Source: Saccharothrix sp. S26
GTDB taxonomy: Bacteria; Actinomycetota; Actinomycetes; Mycobacteriales; Pseudonocardiaceae
Direction of reading: 5' to 3'
NCBI RefSeq assembly: GCF_021390395.1
Contig: NZ_JAJUWT010000003.1
Span: forward strand, 372,001 to 436,000
DNA: 64,000 nucleotides
Shown: one piece after another, positions 42,787 to 50,596 of the stretch
How positions within the stretch are numbered: the stretch's first letter is position 1
Layout of the letters: each line of letters starts with the position of its first letter
Program-made: the position numbers and the translations under genes
Notes under the pieces: model-generated
What the model was told of the DNA's origin: nothing
Databases searched by the model: none
What the model saw: only the letters and a program-made list of their open reading frames with translations

Positions 42787-42836
42787 GGCCGCCGCCGCGT
42801 GACGTGACCCTTGTGGCACTTCGCGCGGCGGCGGCC
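42787..42836 (+). terminator. Terminator hairpin of the peptide importer operon
   Basis: GGCCGCCGCCGCG and its exact complement form a 13-bp stem with a 24-nt loop. No U tract follows. It ends just 3 bp before the -10 of mshB. Confidence 0.65.
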
Positions 42837-42839
42837 CAT

Positions 42840-42845
42840 TACTCT
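42840..42845 (+). promoter_or_regulatory. Candidate -10 hexamer of mshB (leaderless)
   Basis: TACTCT fits TANNNT and ends 6 nt before the mshB GTG. No ribosome binding site intervenes. Confidence 0.5.
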
Positions 42846-42851
42846 CATCCG

Positions 42852-43691
42852 GTGACGCTCACTGCTCCACCACGGTTGCTCCTGGTACACGCACACCCCG
42901 ACGACGAGAGCCTGTGGACGGGCGGCACGATCGCCCGCTACTCGGCGTTGGGCGCGCACGTCACCGTGGTCACCTGCACCCTCGGCGAGGAGGGTGAGAT
43001 CATCCCGCCGGCGCTCCAGGAGCTGACCGCGGCCAACGCCGACCAGCTCGGCGGGTACCGGGTCGCGGAGCTGCGCTCGGCGTGCGCCGCGCTCGGCGTG
43101 ACCGACCACCGGTTCCTCGGCGGCATCGGCCGCTGGCGGGACTCCGGGATGGCGGGCGTCGAGGCGAACAACCACCCGCGCGCGTTCGTCAACGGCTCGT
43201 TCGACGAGCAGGTCGCCGCCCTCGCCGAGATCATCTCGTCGGTCAAGCCGCACGTCGTCGTCACCTACGACGCGTTCGGCGGCTACGGCCACCCCGACCA
43301 CATCCGCGCCCACCAGATCACCATGGCGGCGGCGACGGACGTGGACCGCGTGTTCCACGCCGTCACGTCCCGCGCCGCGACCGAGGCGGGCGCGGCGGCG
43401 CTGGCGGAGATCCCCGACCTGCCGTGGCGGCTGCCCGCCGAGGGCGAGCTGCCGGTGACCGACGACGCCGACATCACCACCACGATCGACATCTCCGAGC
43501 ACCTGGTCGCCAAGCTGCGGGCGTTGCGCGCCCACTCCACGCAGGTCGGCGTGTGGCAGGACGGCGCGGGCCGGGCCTGCTACGCGTTGTCCAACGGCAT
43601 CGCGCAGCCCGTCGTGCAGGCCGAGTACTACGTGCTGGCCAAGGGGCCCGCCGAGGGCGCGGAGACAGACCTGTTCGGGGGGCTGGATTGA
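42852..43691 (+). CDS. mshB: N-acetyl-1-D-myo-inositol-2-amino-2-deoxy-alpha-D-glucopyranoside deacetylase
   Basis: 279 aa from GTG 42852. MshB is the zinc deacetylase of mycothiol synthesis, converting GlcNAc-inositol to GlcN-inositol. The metal motif LLVHAHPDDESLWTGGTIAR gives H15 and D18 as zinc ligands with D17 as general base, and GYGHPDHIRAH near residue 145 supplies the third ligand. RFLGGIGRWRDSGMAGVEAN and VVVTYDAFGG are also family-specific. Presence of mshB confirms an actinobacterial host that uses mycothiol as its main thiol. The stop overlaps the TTG of the next gene, as between Rv1170 and Rv1171. Confidence 0.95.
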   Translation: MTLTAPPRLLLVHAHPDDESLWTGGTIARYSALGAHVTVVTCTLGEEGEIIPPALQELTAANADQLGGYRVAELRSACAALGVTDHRFLGGIGRWRDSGMAGVEANNHPRAFVNGSFDEQVAALAEIISSVKPHVVVTYDAFGGYGHPDHIRAHQITMAAATDVDRVFHAVTSRAATEAGAAALAEIPDLPWRLPAEGELPVTDDADITTTIDISEHLVAKLRALRAHSTQVGVWQDGAGRACYALSNGIAQPVVQAEYYVLAKGPAEGAETDLFGGLD

Positions 43692-44080
43692 GCGATCGCC
43701 TGGCGCTCGTCGCGATCGCGGCGGCGGCGTTCGTGCTCGCCGTGCTGGAGCTGTTCTTCCTGCCGCTGCGGCTGGACGGCACGCTGCTGCCGCGGGTGGA
43801 CGACCTGCCGTTCCCGGTCACGGTGGTGGTCGCGGTCGTGACCACGCCGCTGCTCGTGCTGGCCGCCTCGCGGCACGCGAGCCGCACGGTGGGCGCGGTG
43901 TCGCCGCTGCTGGTGTGGATGGGCACGTTGCTGCTGTTCGGCTTGTTCGGACCGGGCGGCGACGTGGTACTCCTCAACGACTGGCGCACCCTGGTGCTGT
44001 TCGCCGGGGGCGCGTTGCCGAGCGCCATCGCGGTGGGCGCGCACATGGGGAGGGCGGCCCGTGCCGGAGGCGATCACTGA
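43688..44080 (+). CDS. Small integral membrane protein (DUF6113/Rv1171-like)
   Basis: 130 aa from a TTG at 43688 overlapping the mshB stop. Four hydrophobic segments are predicted: LALVAIAAAAFVLAVLELFF, VTVVVAVVTTPLLVLAASR, SPLLVWMGTLLLFGLFGPGG and LVLFAGGALPSAIAVGAH. Its link to mshB is conserved in mycobacteria (Rv1171) and other Actinobacteria. No enzymatic motif is visible; a role in the membrane near mycothiol metabolism or simple coupling is unknown. The end overlaps the following gene by 20 bp. Confidence 0.75.
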   Translation: MSDRLALVAIAAAAFVLAVLELFFLPLRLDGTLLPRVDDLPFPVTVVVAVVTTPLLVLAASRHASRTVGAVSPLLVWMGTLLLFGLFGPGGDVVLLNDWRTLVLFAGGALPSAIAVGAHMGRAARAGGDH

Positions 44081-44789
44081 TTCCGACGTCGTGCGGGCGC
44101 TGCGCCCGTTCGTGCGGGCGACCGGTCCGCTGCTGGACACCCTGCGCGACGTGAACCTGCTCGGCCTGCGCGACCGCGAGGTCGAGCGGGACGCCGACCG
44201 CACGCTCGTGGACAAGCTGTGGGACCAGCTCGCCGCGGTGAAGGTGCCCGGCACGGCCGCGTGGGCGCGGATGGACGTGCTCCAGCGCGACGAGTTCTGG
44301 CTCAACCGGGTCGGCCGGGTGGTGTCGCTGGTGGCGGCGCTGCCCGGCATCGGCGGCGTGCTGGCCGACCGGCTGCCGATCCAGTCCGCGCTGGGCGCGG
44401 CCGGCCAGGGGCTGCTGCTGTCGGCGATCGCGGGCGAGCACGGGTTCACCTCCACCGAGGACCGCGTGCGGCTGCTCGCGCACGTGCTGTTCCAGCGCGA
44501 GGTCGACGGGCTGCCCGTGGACCGGCAGAAGGAGGACGAGCAGACCGCCGAGCTGACCGAGGAGCTGCGGGAGCGGTCCACGTTCCGGGCGATCGGCGCG
44601 ACCATCTGGAAGCTCGCCAAGGTCCTGTGGAAGCTGGAGGACGAGCTGGACAAGCGTCCCCAGGGCAGGCTGTACCACCAGGCGCTGGGCATGCTGCCCG
44701 TGGTGGGCGTGGTGGGCGACTACTTCGGCGAGCGCTCGGCGTTGAAACGGGTCCGCACGGCCGCCTACGCGTGGTTCGACACCCAGTAG
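44061..44789 (+). CDS. Hypothetical protein with glycine-rich amphipathic segments (possibly EcsC-like)
   Basis: 242 aa from GTG 44061 (GGGGAGGG upstream). The first 70 residues are helical and charged (LRPFVRATGPLLDTLRDVNL). The centre holds hydrophobic Gly-rich stretches (VVSLVAALPGIGGVLADRLP, IQSALGAAGQGLLLSAIAG) and another near the end (YHQALGMLPVVGVVGDYFGE). No signal peptide or catalytic motif is recognised. The pattern of LPG(I/V)GG turns and C-terminal aromatic end recalls EcsC-family proteins, but I am not sure. It is co-directional and overlapping with the Rv1171-like gene, so probably in the mshB operon; its end overlaps a convergent GNAT gene by 25 bp. Confidence 0.7.
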   Translation: MPEAITDSDVVRALRPFVRATGPLLDTLRDVNLLGLRDREVERDADRTLVDKLWDQLAAVKVPGTAAWARMDVLQRDEFWLNRVGRVVSLVAALPGIGGVLADRLPIQSALGAAGQGLLLSAIAGEHGFTSTEDRVRLLAHVLFQREVDGLPVDRQKEDEQTAELTEELRERSTFRAIGATIWKLAKVLWKLEDELDKRPQGRLYHQALGMLPVVGVVGDYFGERSALKRVRTAAYAWFDTQ

Positions 44790-45502
44790 CGGTAGCGGTG
44801 GTGCTCGACGCAGCCCAGCGACTCGTAGAGCGTGATCGCGGGCTTGTTGTGCTCGGCCACCTGCAACGCGCACGTCGTCGCGCCCCGCTCGACGCCCCAC
44901 GCCGCCAGGCCGCCCATGAGCAGGCGTGCCAGGCCGAGCCGGCGTGCCTCGGGCCGCACGGCGAGCCGCGCCACGTGGAGCAGGTCGCCGACGACGGCCC
45001 CGCGCACGGCGGCGAGCACCCGGCCGTCGCGGACCACCGACCCGAAGCCGACCCGGTCGCCGGACGTCAGCACGTGCCGTTGCGCGGGCGTGGGAACGGG
45101 TTGGGCGGCCAGCTCCCACCATCCGGGAGCCGGGGTGCCCGAAATGTCGACGCCGGCTGCCTTCGGGGTGGCGAACCCATCCAGCAGGCCCGTCATCACG
45201 AGCGACTCCGCGCCGCCCGGGTGATCCACATCGACCCGCCAGCCGGCTGCCTCGACGCCGGCCTCCGCGGGCGCGCCGACCACCACGTGCGCGGCGGGCT
45301 TGATCCCGTTGGCGCCGGCGAAGTCGATCACCTCGCGGAGCGCGTCCGCGACCGGGATGCCGGGATCGCCCGTGGTCAGGGCGCTGTTGGCACGTCCGGT
45401 GAAGCCGCCCGCGGCGCGCAGCCGCCACTGGCCGAGCGGCCGGTCGACCAGCGCCGGCCACGCGTCGGCGCACCGCTGCTCCAGCTCGGTCACCCGCTGC
45501 AC
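44765..45502 (-). CDS. GNAT-family N-acetyltransferase
   Basis: 245 aa from GTG 45502; a GTG at 45493 ([12 protein letters not shown]) is an alternative. The N-terminal half is a degenerate GNAT-like domain ([35 protein letters not shown]). The C-terminal half has the acetyl-CoA site [20 protein letters not shown] (loop R-R-L-G-L-A) and [20 protein letters not shown], a canonical motif B. Tandem GNAT domains with only the second one competent are common in actinomycetes (MshD is another example, but the MshD-specific motifs are not evident). The substrate is unknown. It converges on the hypothetical gene and is divergent from fdxA, 146 bp away. Confidence 0.87.
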   Translation of the reverse strand: MQRVTELEQRCADAWPALVDRPLGQWRLRAAGGFTGRANSALTTGDPGIPVADALREVIDFAGANGIKPAAHVVVGAPAEAGVEAAGWRVDVDHPGGAESLVMTGLLDGFATPKAAGVDISGTPAPGWWELAAQPVPTPAQRHVLTSGDRVGFGSVVRDGRVLAAVRGAVVGDLLHVARLAVRPEARRLGLARLLMGGLAAWGVERGATTCALQVAEHNKPAITLYESLGCVEHHRYRYWVSNHA

Positions 45503-45648
45503 CCCCGCATCGTGCCCCGCGCGCGTGGGCGGTGGTCTGTGAGCTGGAGCACGGTGCTGATAAGGCCGGCCTGGGCGTTGGACAATCGACTCCGCCGCGT
45601 ACTCTCCGGCTTGCGCGGTGTGGACCAGAACAAGAGCAGGAGAGCGCA

Positions 45649-45975
45649 GTGACCTATGTGATCGCCCAGCCGTGCGTGGACGTGCTCGACAAGGCGTGCA
45701 TCGAAGAGTGCCCCGTCGACTGCATCTACGAAGGCGACCGGATGCTCTACATCCACCCCGATGAGTGCGTGGACTGCGGCGCTTGCGAGCCGGTGTGCCC
45801 CGTCGAGGCCATCTACTACGAGGACGACGTGCCGGACGAGTGGAAGGAGTACACGAAGGCCAACGTGGACTTCTTCGACGAGCTGGGGTCCCCCGGCGGC
45901 GCCTCGAAGGTCGGCAAGGTCAGCGCCGACCCCCCGTTCATCAAGGCCCTGCCCCCGCAGGCGTCGCACGAGTGA
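45649..45975 (+). CDS. fdxA: Seven-iron ferredoxin
   Basis: 108 aa from GTG 45649 with AGGAGAG 5 nt upstream. Residues 1-60 hold two cluster motifs: [20 protein letters not shown], in which the usual second cysteine spacing fits a 3Fe-4S site, and [19 protein letters not shown] for the 4Fe-4S site. The C-terminal 45 residues ([20 protein letters not shown]) are the conserved extension of actinobacterial FdxA/FdxC. It transfers electrons to P450s and other oxidoreductases. The stop overlaps the dapC start as GTGA. Fdx directly before dapC is also the order Rv1177-Rv1178 in M. tuberculosis. Confidence 0.95.
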   Translation: MTYVIAQPCVDVLDKACIEECPVDCIYEGDRMLYIHPDECVDCGACEPVCPVEAIYYEDDVPDEWKEYTKANVDFFDELGSPGGASKVGKVSADPPFIKALPPQASHE

Positions 45976-47066
45976 CGTTGGGCAGGAGGCTCCCGGACTT
46001 CCCCTGGGACTCGCTGGCCGACCACGCCGCCAAGGCGCGCGCGCACCCCGACGGCGTGGTCGACCTGTCCATCGGCACCCCGGTGGACCCGGTCCCGGAG
46101 GTGATCCGGCACGCCCTCGGCACGGTCGCCGACCAGCCCGGCTACCCGACCACGCACGGCACGCCGGCGTTGCGGGAGGCGGTCGTCGGCGCGTTGGCGC
46201 GGCGGCACGGCGTGACCGGGCTCGACCCGGCGGCGGTGCTGCCGACCATCGGGTCGAAGGAGCTGGTGGCGTGGCTGCCGATGTTGCTCGGGCTGGGGCC
46301 GGGCGACGTGGTGGCCATCCCGGCGTTGGCGTACCCGACCTACGAGGTCGGCGCGCGGCTGGCCGGGGCCTCGGTGGTGCGGTTGGCCGACGGTGAGCCG
46401 CCGCCCGCCGGGACGTCGCTGGTGTGGCTGAACTCGCCGTCCAACCCGACCGGTCGGGTGCTGTCGGCCGAGCAGGTGGCGCGGGCGGTGGCGGACGCGC
46501 GGGCGGTCGGCGCGGTCGTCGCGTCCGACGAGTGCTACCTGGCGTTGTCGTGGACGGCGTCGCCGGTGTCCGTGCTGCTGCCGTCGGTCAACGGCGGTGC
46601 GTTGGACGGGGTGCTGGCGGTGCACTCGTTGTCGAAGTCGTCCAGCCTGGCCGGGTACCGGGCGGGGTTCGTGACGGGCGACCCGGCGTTGGTGGCGTCG
46701 TTGCTGGAGGTGCGCAAGCACGCCGGGATGATCGTGCCGCGGCCCGTGCAGGCGGCGATGACGGCGGCGTTGGACGACGACGCGCACGTGGCTGAGCAGC
46801 GTGAGCGGTACCGGGCGCGGCGCGAGGTGCTGCTGCCGGCGTTGACGGCGGCGGGGTTCACCGTGGACCACTCGGAGGCCGGCCTCTACCTGTGGTCGAC
46901 GCGGGGCGGCGAGAACGCGTGGGACACGATCGCGTGGCTGGCCGACCGGGGCATCCTGGCCGCGCCGGGCACGTTCTACGGCCCGACGGGCGACCGCCAC
47001 GTGCGCATCGCCCTGACCGCCACCGACTCCCGCATCACCACCGCCGCCACCCGCCTGACCCCCTGA
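45972..47066 (+). CDS. dapC: N-succinyldiaminopimelate aminotransferase
   Basis: 364 aa from GTG 45972 (GTGA overlap with fdxA). A fold-type I aminotransferase: [20 protein letters not shown], the [19 protein letters not shown] segment, [17 protein letters not shown] (N and P-N-P-T-G), DECYLALSW and the PLP-lysine motif [17 protein letters not shown], where Lys follows SLS. R in [13 protein letters not shown] binds the carboxylate. DapC converts N-succinyl-2-amino-6-ketopimelate to N-succinyl-LL-DAP in lysine and cell-wall DAP synthesis; the adjacent dapD and dapE supply the previous and next steps. It converges on dapD with the palindromic repeat between them. Confidence 0.94.
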   Translation: MTLGRRLPDFPWDSLADHAAKARAHPDGVVDLSIGTPVDPVPEVIRHALGTVADQPGYPTTHGTPALREAVVGALARRHGVTGLDPAAVLPTIGSKELVAWLPMLLGLGPGDVVAIPALAYPTYEVGARLAGASVVRLADGEPPPAGTSLVWLNSPSNPTGRVLSAEQVARAVADARAVGAVVASDECYLALSWTASPVSVLLPSVNGGALDGVLAVHSLSKSSSLAGYRAGFVTGDPALVASLLEVRKHAGMIVPRPVQAAMTAALDDDAHVAEQRERYRARREVLLPALTAAGFTVDHSEAGLYLWSTRGGENAWDTIAWLADRGILAAPGTFYGPTGDRHVRIALTATDSRITTAATRLTP

Positions 47067-47068
47067 CC

Positions 47069-47209
47069 CGAGAGTCCTACGTTCACGCCGCGAGAGTCCT
47101 ACGTTCGCGACCTCCGAGTTCAACACTCGACCGACCGCCCGGTATGGCCGAGTGTTGAACTCGGGGGTGCTGAACGTAGGACTCTCGCGTTCCGAACGTA
47201 GGACTCTCG
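47069..47209. repeat. Palindromic intergenic repeat, copy B (GAGAGTCCTACGTTC family)
   Basis: It occupies the whole gap between convergent dapC and dapD. CGAGAGTCCTACGTTC occurs at 47069-47084 and 47091-47106 and inverted at 47172-47187 and 47194-47209. The centre is a perfect 14-bp hairpin stem, GAGTTCAACACTCG (47116-47129) against CGAGTGTTGAACTC (47149-47162), with a 19-nt loop. Arms are spaced 22 bp centre to centre as in copy A. The two copies share units and layout but differ in spacers and loop. Confidence 0.92.
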
Positions 47210-47211
47210 GG

Positions 47212-48183
47212 TTAGTCGTTGGTGTGGAGGGCGGCGTTCAGGGCGACGGTCTGGCCGTGGCGGGGGAGGACCTTGACCGCGCCGGTGGTCGAGTCGCGCA
47301 GGAACAGCAGGTTCGGCACGCCGGACAGTTGGCCCGCCTTGACCACGGTGCCGTCGGCGGCGGTGACCTTGGTGCCCGCGGTGACGTAGAGGCCCGCCTC
47401 CACGACGCAGTCGTCGCCCAACGAGATGCCCACGCCGCCGTTCGCGCCGATCAGGCACCGCTCGCCGATGGAGATGACCTGCTTGCCGCCGCCCGACAGC
47501 GTGCCCATGATCGACGCGCCGCCGCCGACGTCCGAGCCGTCACCCACGACGACACCGGCGGAGATGCGGCCCTCCACCATGGACGTGCCCAGCGTGCCCG
47601 CGTTGAAGTTCACGAAACCCTCGTGCATCACGGTCGTGCCGGACGCCAGGTGCGCGCCCAGCCGCACGCGGTCGGCGTCGGCGATCCGCACCCCGGTCGG
47701 CACGACGTAGTCCACCATCCGGGGGAACTTGTCGATCCCGTACACGGTCACCGGCCCCCGTGCCCGCAACCGCAGCCGGGTCTGCTCGAACCCCTCCACC
47801 GCGCACGGCCCGAAGTTCGTCCACACCACGTTGTTGAGCAGCCCGAACAGGCCGTCGAGGTTCGCGCCGTGCGGCCGCACGAGCCGCGTCGACAGCAGGT
47901 GCAGCCGCAGCCACACGTCGTAGGTGGAGGTGGGCGCGTCGGCCAGCGAGCCGATGCCGACCCGGACGCCGACGACCTCGACGTCACGCTCGGCGTCCGC
48001 GCCGAGCTGCTTGGCCGCGGCCTCGCCGAGCTCGGCCGAGACCTCGGCGGACGACAGCAGCGCCACACCGGGCTCCGCGGTCCCGAGCGACGGCGACGGG
48101 AACCACGTGTCCAGCACAGCGCCGGTAGGGGTGACGGTGGCGAGTCCGACGCCGTACGCGCCGGTGGGGTTTGCGGTGCTCAC
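47212..48183 (-). CDS. dapD: 2,3,4,5-tetrahydropyridine-2,6-dicarboxylate N-succinyltransferase
   Basis: 323 aa from the GTG at 48183 ([16 protein letters not shown]). This is the long actinobacterial DapD type. The C-terminal half is a left-handed beta helix of hexapeptide repeats ([60 protein letters not shown]). The active-site region has [20 protein letters not shown], with the catalytic Glu/Gly residues of the family. It transfers succinyl from succinyl-CoA to tetrahydrodipicolinate in DAP/lysine synthesis. It is divergent from dapE with only 25 bp between start codons, where both -10 hexamers overlap. Confidence 0.95.
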   Translation of the reverse strand: MSTANPTGAYGVGLATVTPTGAVLDTWFPSPSLGTAEPGVALLSSAEVSAELGEAAAKQLGADAERDVEVVGVRVGIGSLADAPTSTYDVWLRLHLLSTRLVRPHGANLDGLFGLLNNVVWTNFGPCAVEGFEQTRLRLRARGPVTVYGIDKFPRMVDYVVPTGVRIADADRVRLGAHLASGTTVMHEGFVNFNAGTLGTSMVEGRISAGVVVGDGSDVGGGASIMGTLSGGGKQVISIGERCLIGANGGVGISLGDDCVVEAGLYVTAGTKVTAADGTVVKAGQLSGVPNLLFLRDSTTGAVKVLPRHGQTVALNAALHTND

Positions 48184-48191
48184 GGGTGCCA

Positions 48192-48201
48192 ACGGTAACG
48201 T
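48192..48201. promoter_or_regulatory. Overlapping divergent -10 elements of dapD and dapE
   Basis: ACGGTAACGT contains TAACGT on the plus strand (48196-48201), 7 nt before the dapE GTG, and TACCGT on the minus strand (48197-48192), 8 nt before the dapD GTG. Both transcripts would be leaderless, and the two polymerases could not occupy the site together. Confidence 0.6.
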
Positions 48202-48208
48202 GCGCCGG

Positions 48209-49288
48209 GTGGCCGACACCTTGCACCTCGCCGCCGATCCCGTCGAGCTGACCGCCGCGCTGGTCGACACGCCCAGCGTCTCCGGCGACGAAGCCCACCT
48301 GGCCGACCTCGTCGAACGGGCCCTGAAGGAGCAGACCGCGCTGGAGGTCACGCGGTCGGGCAACACCGTGCTGGCCCGCACGAACCTGGGGCGCCCGGCC
48401 CGCGTGGTCCTCGCGGGCCACCTCGACACCGTGCCGATCAACGACAACCTGCCGTCCCGGCTGGAGCACGGCGTCCTGCACGGCTGCGGCACCGTCGACA
48501 TGAAGGGCGGCGACGCGGTGATGCTGCACCTGGCCGCCACCGTCGCCGACCCCCGCCACGACCTCACGTTCATCTTCTACGACTGCGAAGAGGTCGAAGC
48601 CGTCCGCAACGGCCTGGGCCGCGTCGAACGCGAGCTGCCCGAGTGGCTGCACGGCGACCTGGCCATCGTGTGCGAGCCGTCCAACGGCACGATCGAGGCG
48701 GGCTGCCAGGGCACGATGCGCATCGACATCCGCACGAAGGGCGTCCGCGCCCACACCGCCCGCGGTTGGATGGGCGTGAACGCGATCCACGCCATCGGCG
48801 AGGTCCTGCGCCGGCTGGAGGCGTACCGGCCGCGCGAGGTCGAGATCGACGGCTGCCTGTACCGCGAGGGCCTCCAGGCGGTGCGGATCAACGGCGGCGT
48901 GGCGGGCAACGTCGTGCCGGACGAGGCCGTGCTCACGGTCAACCACCGCTTCGCCCCCGACCGCACGCCCGAGCAGGCCGAGCAGCACCTGCGGGAGGTG
49001 TTCGAGGGCTACGACGTCACGGTCACCGACAGCTCGCCCGCGGCCCCGCCCGGGCTGACCGCGCCGATCACCCGTGAGCTGGTCGAAGCGGCGGGCGGCA
49101 CGCCCGTGGCCAAGCTCGGCTGGACCGACGTGGCGCGCTTCGCCGCCCTCGGCATGCCCGCGGTGAACTACGGGCCGGGCGACCCGACGCTGGCGCACAC
49201 GCAGCAGGAGCACGTCCCGGTGCACCAGGTCCACGGGTGCGTCGACGTCCTGCGCCGCTTCCTCAGCCGCGACCCGGCCCGCCACTAG
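48209..49288 (+). CDS. dapE: Succinyl-diaminopimelate desuccinylase
   Basis: 359 aa from GTG 48209. An M20-family di-zinc amidohydrolase: [11 protein letters not shown] (first His and Asp), [17 protein letters not shown] (bridging Asp, DMKGG), FYDCEEVEA (catalytic Glu pair), [20 protein letters not shown] and the final His in [18 protein letters not shown] dimerisation domain occupies residues about 170-270 ([20 protein letters not shown]). It releases LL-DAP from N-succinyl-LL-DAP, the step after DapC. The start, chosen 7 nt after a TAACGT hexamer, suits leaderless translation; a GTG at 48200 is also in frame. Its stop TAG is part of the next gene's candidate promoter. Confidence 0.95.
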   Translation: MADTLHLAADPVELTAALVDTPSVSGDEAHLADLVERALKEQTALEVTRSGNTVLARTNLGRPARVVLAGHLDTVPINDNLPSRLEHGVLHGCGTVDMKGGDAVMLHLAATVADPRHDLTFIFYDCEEVEAVRNGLGRVERELPEWLHGDLAIVCEPSNGTIEAGCQGTMRIDIRTKGVRAHTARGWMGVNAIHAIGEVLRRLEAYRPREVEIDGCLYREGLQAVRINGGVAGNVVPDEAVLTVNHRFAPDRTPEQAEQHLREVFEGYDVTVTDSSPAAPPGLTAPITRELVEAAGGTPVAKLGWTDVARFAALGMPAVNYGPGDPTLAHTQQEHVPVHQVHGCVDVLRRFLSRDPARH

Positions 49289-49291
49289 ACT
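49286..49291 (+). promoter_or_regulatory. Candidate -10 of the first LOG gene, overlapping the dapE stop codon
   Basis: TAGACT begins with the TAG stop of dapE and ends 7 nt before the ATG at 49299, which has no ribosome binding site. The match is to TANNNT only. Confidence 0.45.
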
Positions 49292-49298
49292 CCCGGCA

Positions 49299-50063
49299 AT
49301 GACGGACAGCGTGGACGAGCACCCCAGGGAGAAGCAGCGCGGGCCGGTCGTCCTGCGCCGCGGCCGCCGCGACGAGCTGACCACCACCGACCAGCGGCTG
49401 CTGGACTCGCGCGGCCACAGCGACTGGGTGCACACCGACCCGTGGCGGGTGCTGCGCATCCAGGCGGAGTTCGTGGAGGGCTTCGGCGCGCTGGCCGAGG
49501 TGCCGAGCGCGGTGACGGTGTTCGGCTCGGCCCGCACCGGCCGCGACCACCCCGAGTACGAGATCGGCCGCAAGCTGGGCGGCGCGCTGGCCGAGGCCGG
49601 GTTCGCGGTGATCACCGGCGGCGGTCCGGGCGCGATGGAGGCGGTCAACCGGGGCTGCTCGGAGGCGGGCGGGTTCTCCGTCGGCCTGGGCATCGAGCTG
49701 CCGTTCGAGCAGGGCCTGAACCCGTGGGTCGACCTGGGTGTGAACTTCCGCTACTTCTTCGTGCGCAAGACCATGTTCATCAAGTACTCGCAGGCGTTCA
49801 TCTGCCTGCCGGGCGGGTTCGGCACGCTGGACGAGCTGTTCGAGGCGCTGACCCTGGTGCAGACGAAGAAGGTCACCAAGTTCCCGGTGGTGCTGTTCGG
49901 CAAGTCCTACTGGCAGGGCCTGTACGACTGGGTGCGCGACTCGGTGCTGCACAGCGGCAAGGTCGGCGAGAAGGACCTCGACCTGCTGCACCTGACCGAC
50001 GACATCGACGACGCGGTGCGCGTGGTGAACGACGCGCACAAGGCCTGGGCGGACGCGCATTGA
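49299..50063 (+). CDS. LOG-family protein (TIGR00730 Rossmann fold), first copy
   Basis: 254 aa from ATG 49299. The LOG fold has SAVTVFGSARTGRDHPEYEI, then FAVITGGGPGAMEAVNRGCS (GGGxGxM phosphate loop), and ICLPGGFGTLDELFEALTLV with the PGGxGTxxE signature. Family members are phosphoribohydrolases that release cytokinin-type bases from their 5'-monophosphates (Lonely Guy), and many bacterial members act on AMP or on unidentified nucleotides. The N-terminal 50 residues (EHPREKQRGPVVLRRGRRDE) are a long hydrophilic extension absent from plant LOG, as in Rv1205-like proteins. The second LOG copy follows directly with an ATTGA overlap. Confidence 0.9.
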   Translation: MTDSVDEHPREKQRGPVVLRRGRRDELTTTDQRLLDSRGHSDWVHTDPWRVLRIQAEFVEGFGALAEVPSAVTVFGSARTGRDHPEYEIGRKLGGALAEAGFAVITGGGPGAMEAVNRGCSEAGGFSVGLGIELPFEQGLNPWVDLGVNFRYFFVRKTMFIKYSQAFICLPGGFGTLDELFEALTLVQTKKVTKFPVVLFGKSYWQGLYDWVRDSVLHSGKVGEKDLDLLHLTDDIDDAVRVVNDAHKAWADAH

Positions 50064-50596
50064 CCGCCGTCACGGTGTACTGCGGGTCGTTGCGGACGGT
50101 CCCGGACAGCTACCTGGAGCTGGCGGCCGACGTGGGCAGGCGCATCGCGGCCCGCGGCTGGTCGCTGGTGTGGGGCGGCGGCCGCACGGCGATGATGGGC
50201 GCGGTGGCGCGGGCGGCCCGCGAGGGCGGCGCCCGCACCACCGGCGTGATCCCGCGCGGCCTGGTGGACCGCGAGGTGGCCGACACCGACTCCGACGACC
50301 TGCTGGTCGTGGAGACCATGCGGGACCGCAAGGCGTTGATGGAGGCGCACGGCGACGCGTTCCTGGCGCTGCCGGGCGGCATCGGCACGTGCGAGGAGCT
50401 GTTCGAGGTCTGGACGGCCCGGGTGCTGGCGATGCACGCCAAGCCGGTGGTCGTGCTCGACGTCGACGGCCACTACCGCGGCCTGGTCTCCTGGCTGGGG
50501 GAGCTGCGCGAACGCGGGTTCGTGTCCCCGTTCGCGCTGGACTCCCTCGTCGTGACCGACGACGTCGAGACGGCGCTGGACGCCTGCGCTAGCTGA
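50060..50596 (+). CDS. LOG-family protein (TIGR00730 Rossmann fold), second copy
   Basis: 178 aa from a TTG at 50060 that overlaps the stop of the first LOG gene. Compact plant-LOG-like form: VTVYCGSLRTVPDSYLELAA, LVWGGGRTAMMGAVARAARE (GGGxxGxMG), RKALMEAHGDAFLALPGGIG and TCEELFEVWT, giving PGGxGTxxE as PGGIGTCEE. The active-site Arg and Glu pair of phosphoribohydrolases is present. Two different LOG types in tandem suggests either a heteromer or separate substrates. A nucleotide salvage or cytokinin-like activity is inferred from the family. It ends 8 bases inside the convergent winged-helix gene. Confidence 0.9.
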   Translation: MTAVTVYCGSLRTVPDSYLELAADVGRRIAARGWSLVWGGGRTAMMGAVARAAREGGARTTGVIPRGLVDREVADTDSDDLLVVETMRDRKALMEAHGDAFLALPGGIGTCEELFEVWTARVLAMHAKPVVVLDVDGHYRGLVSWLGELRERGFVSPFALDSLVVTDDVETALDACAS

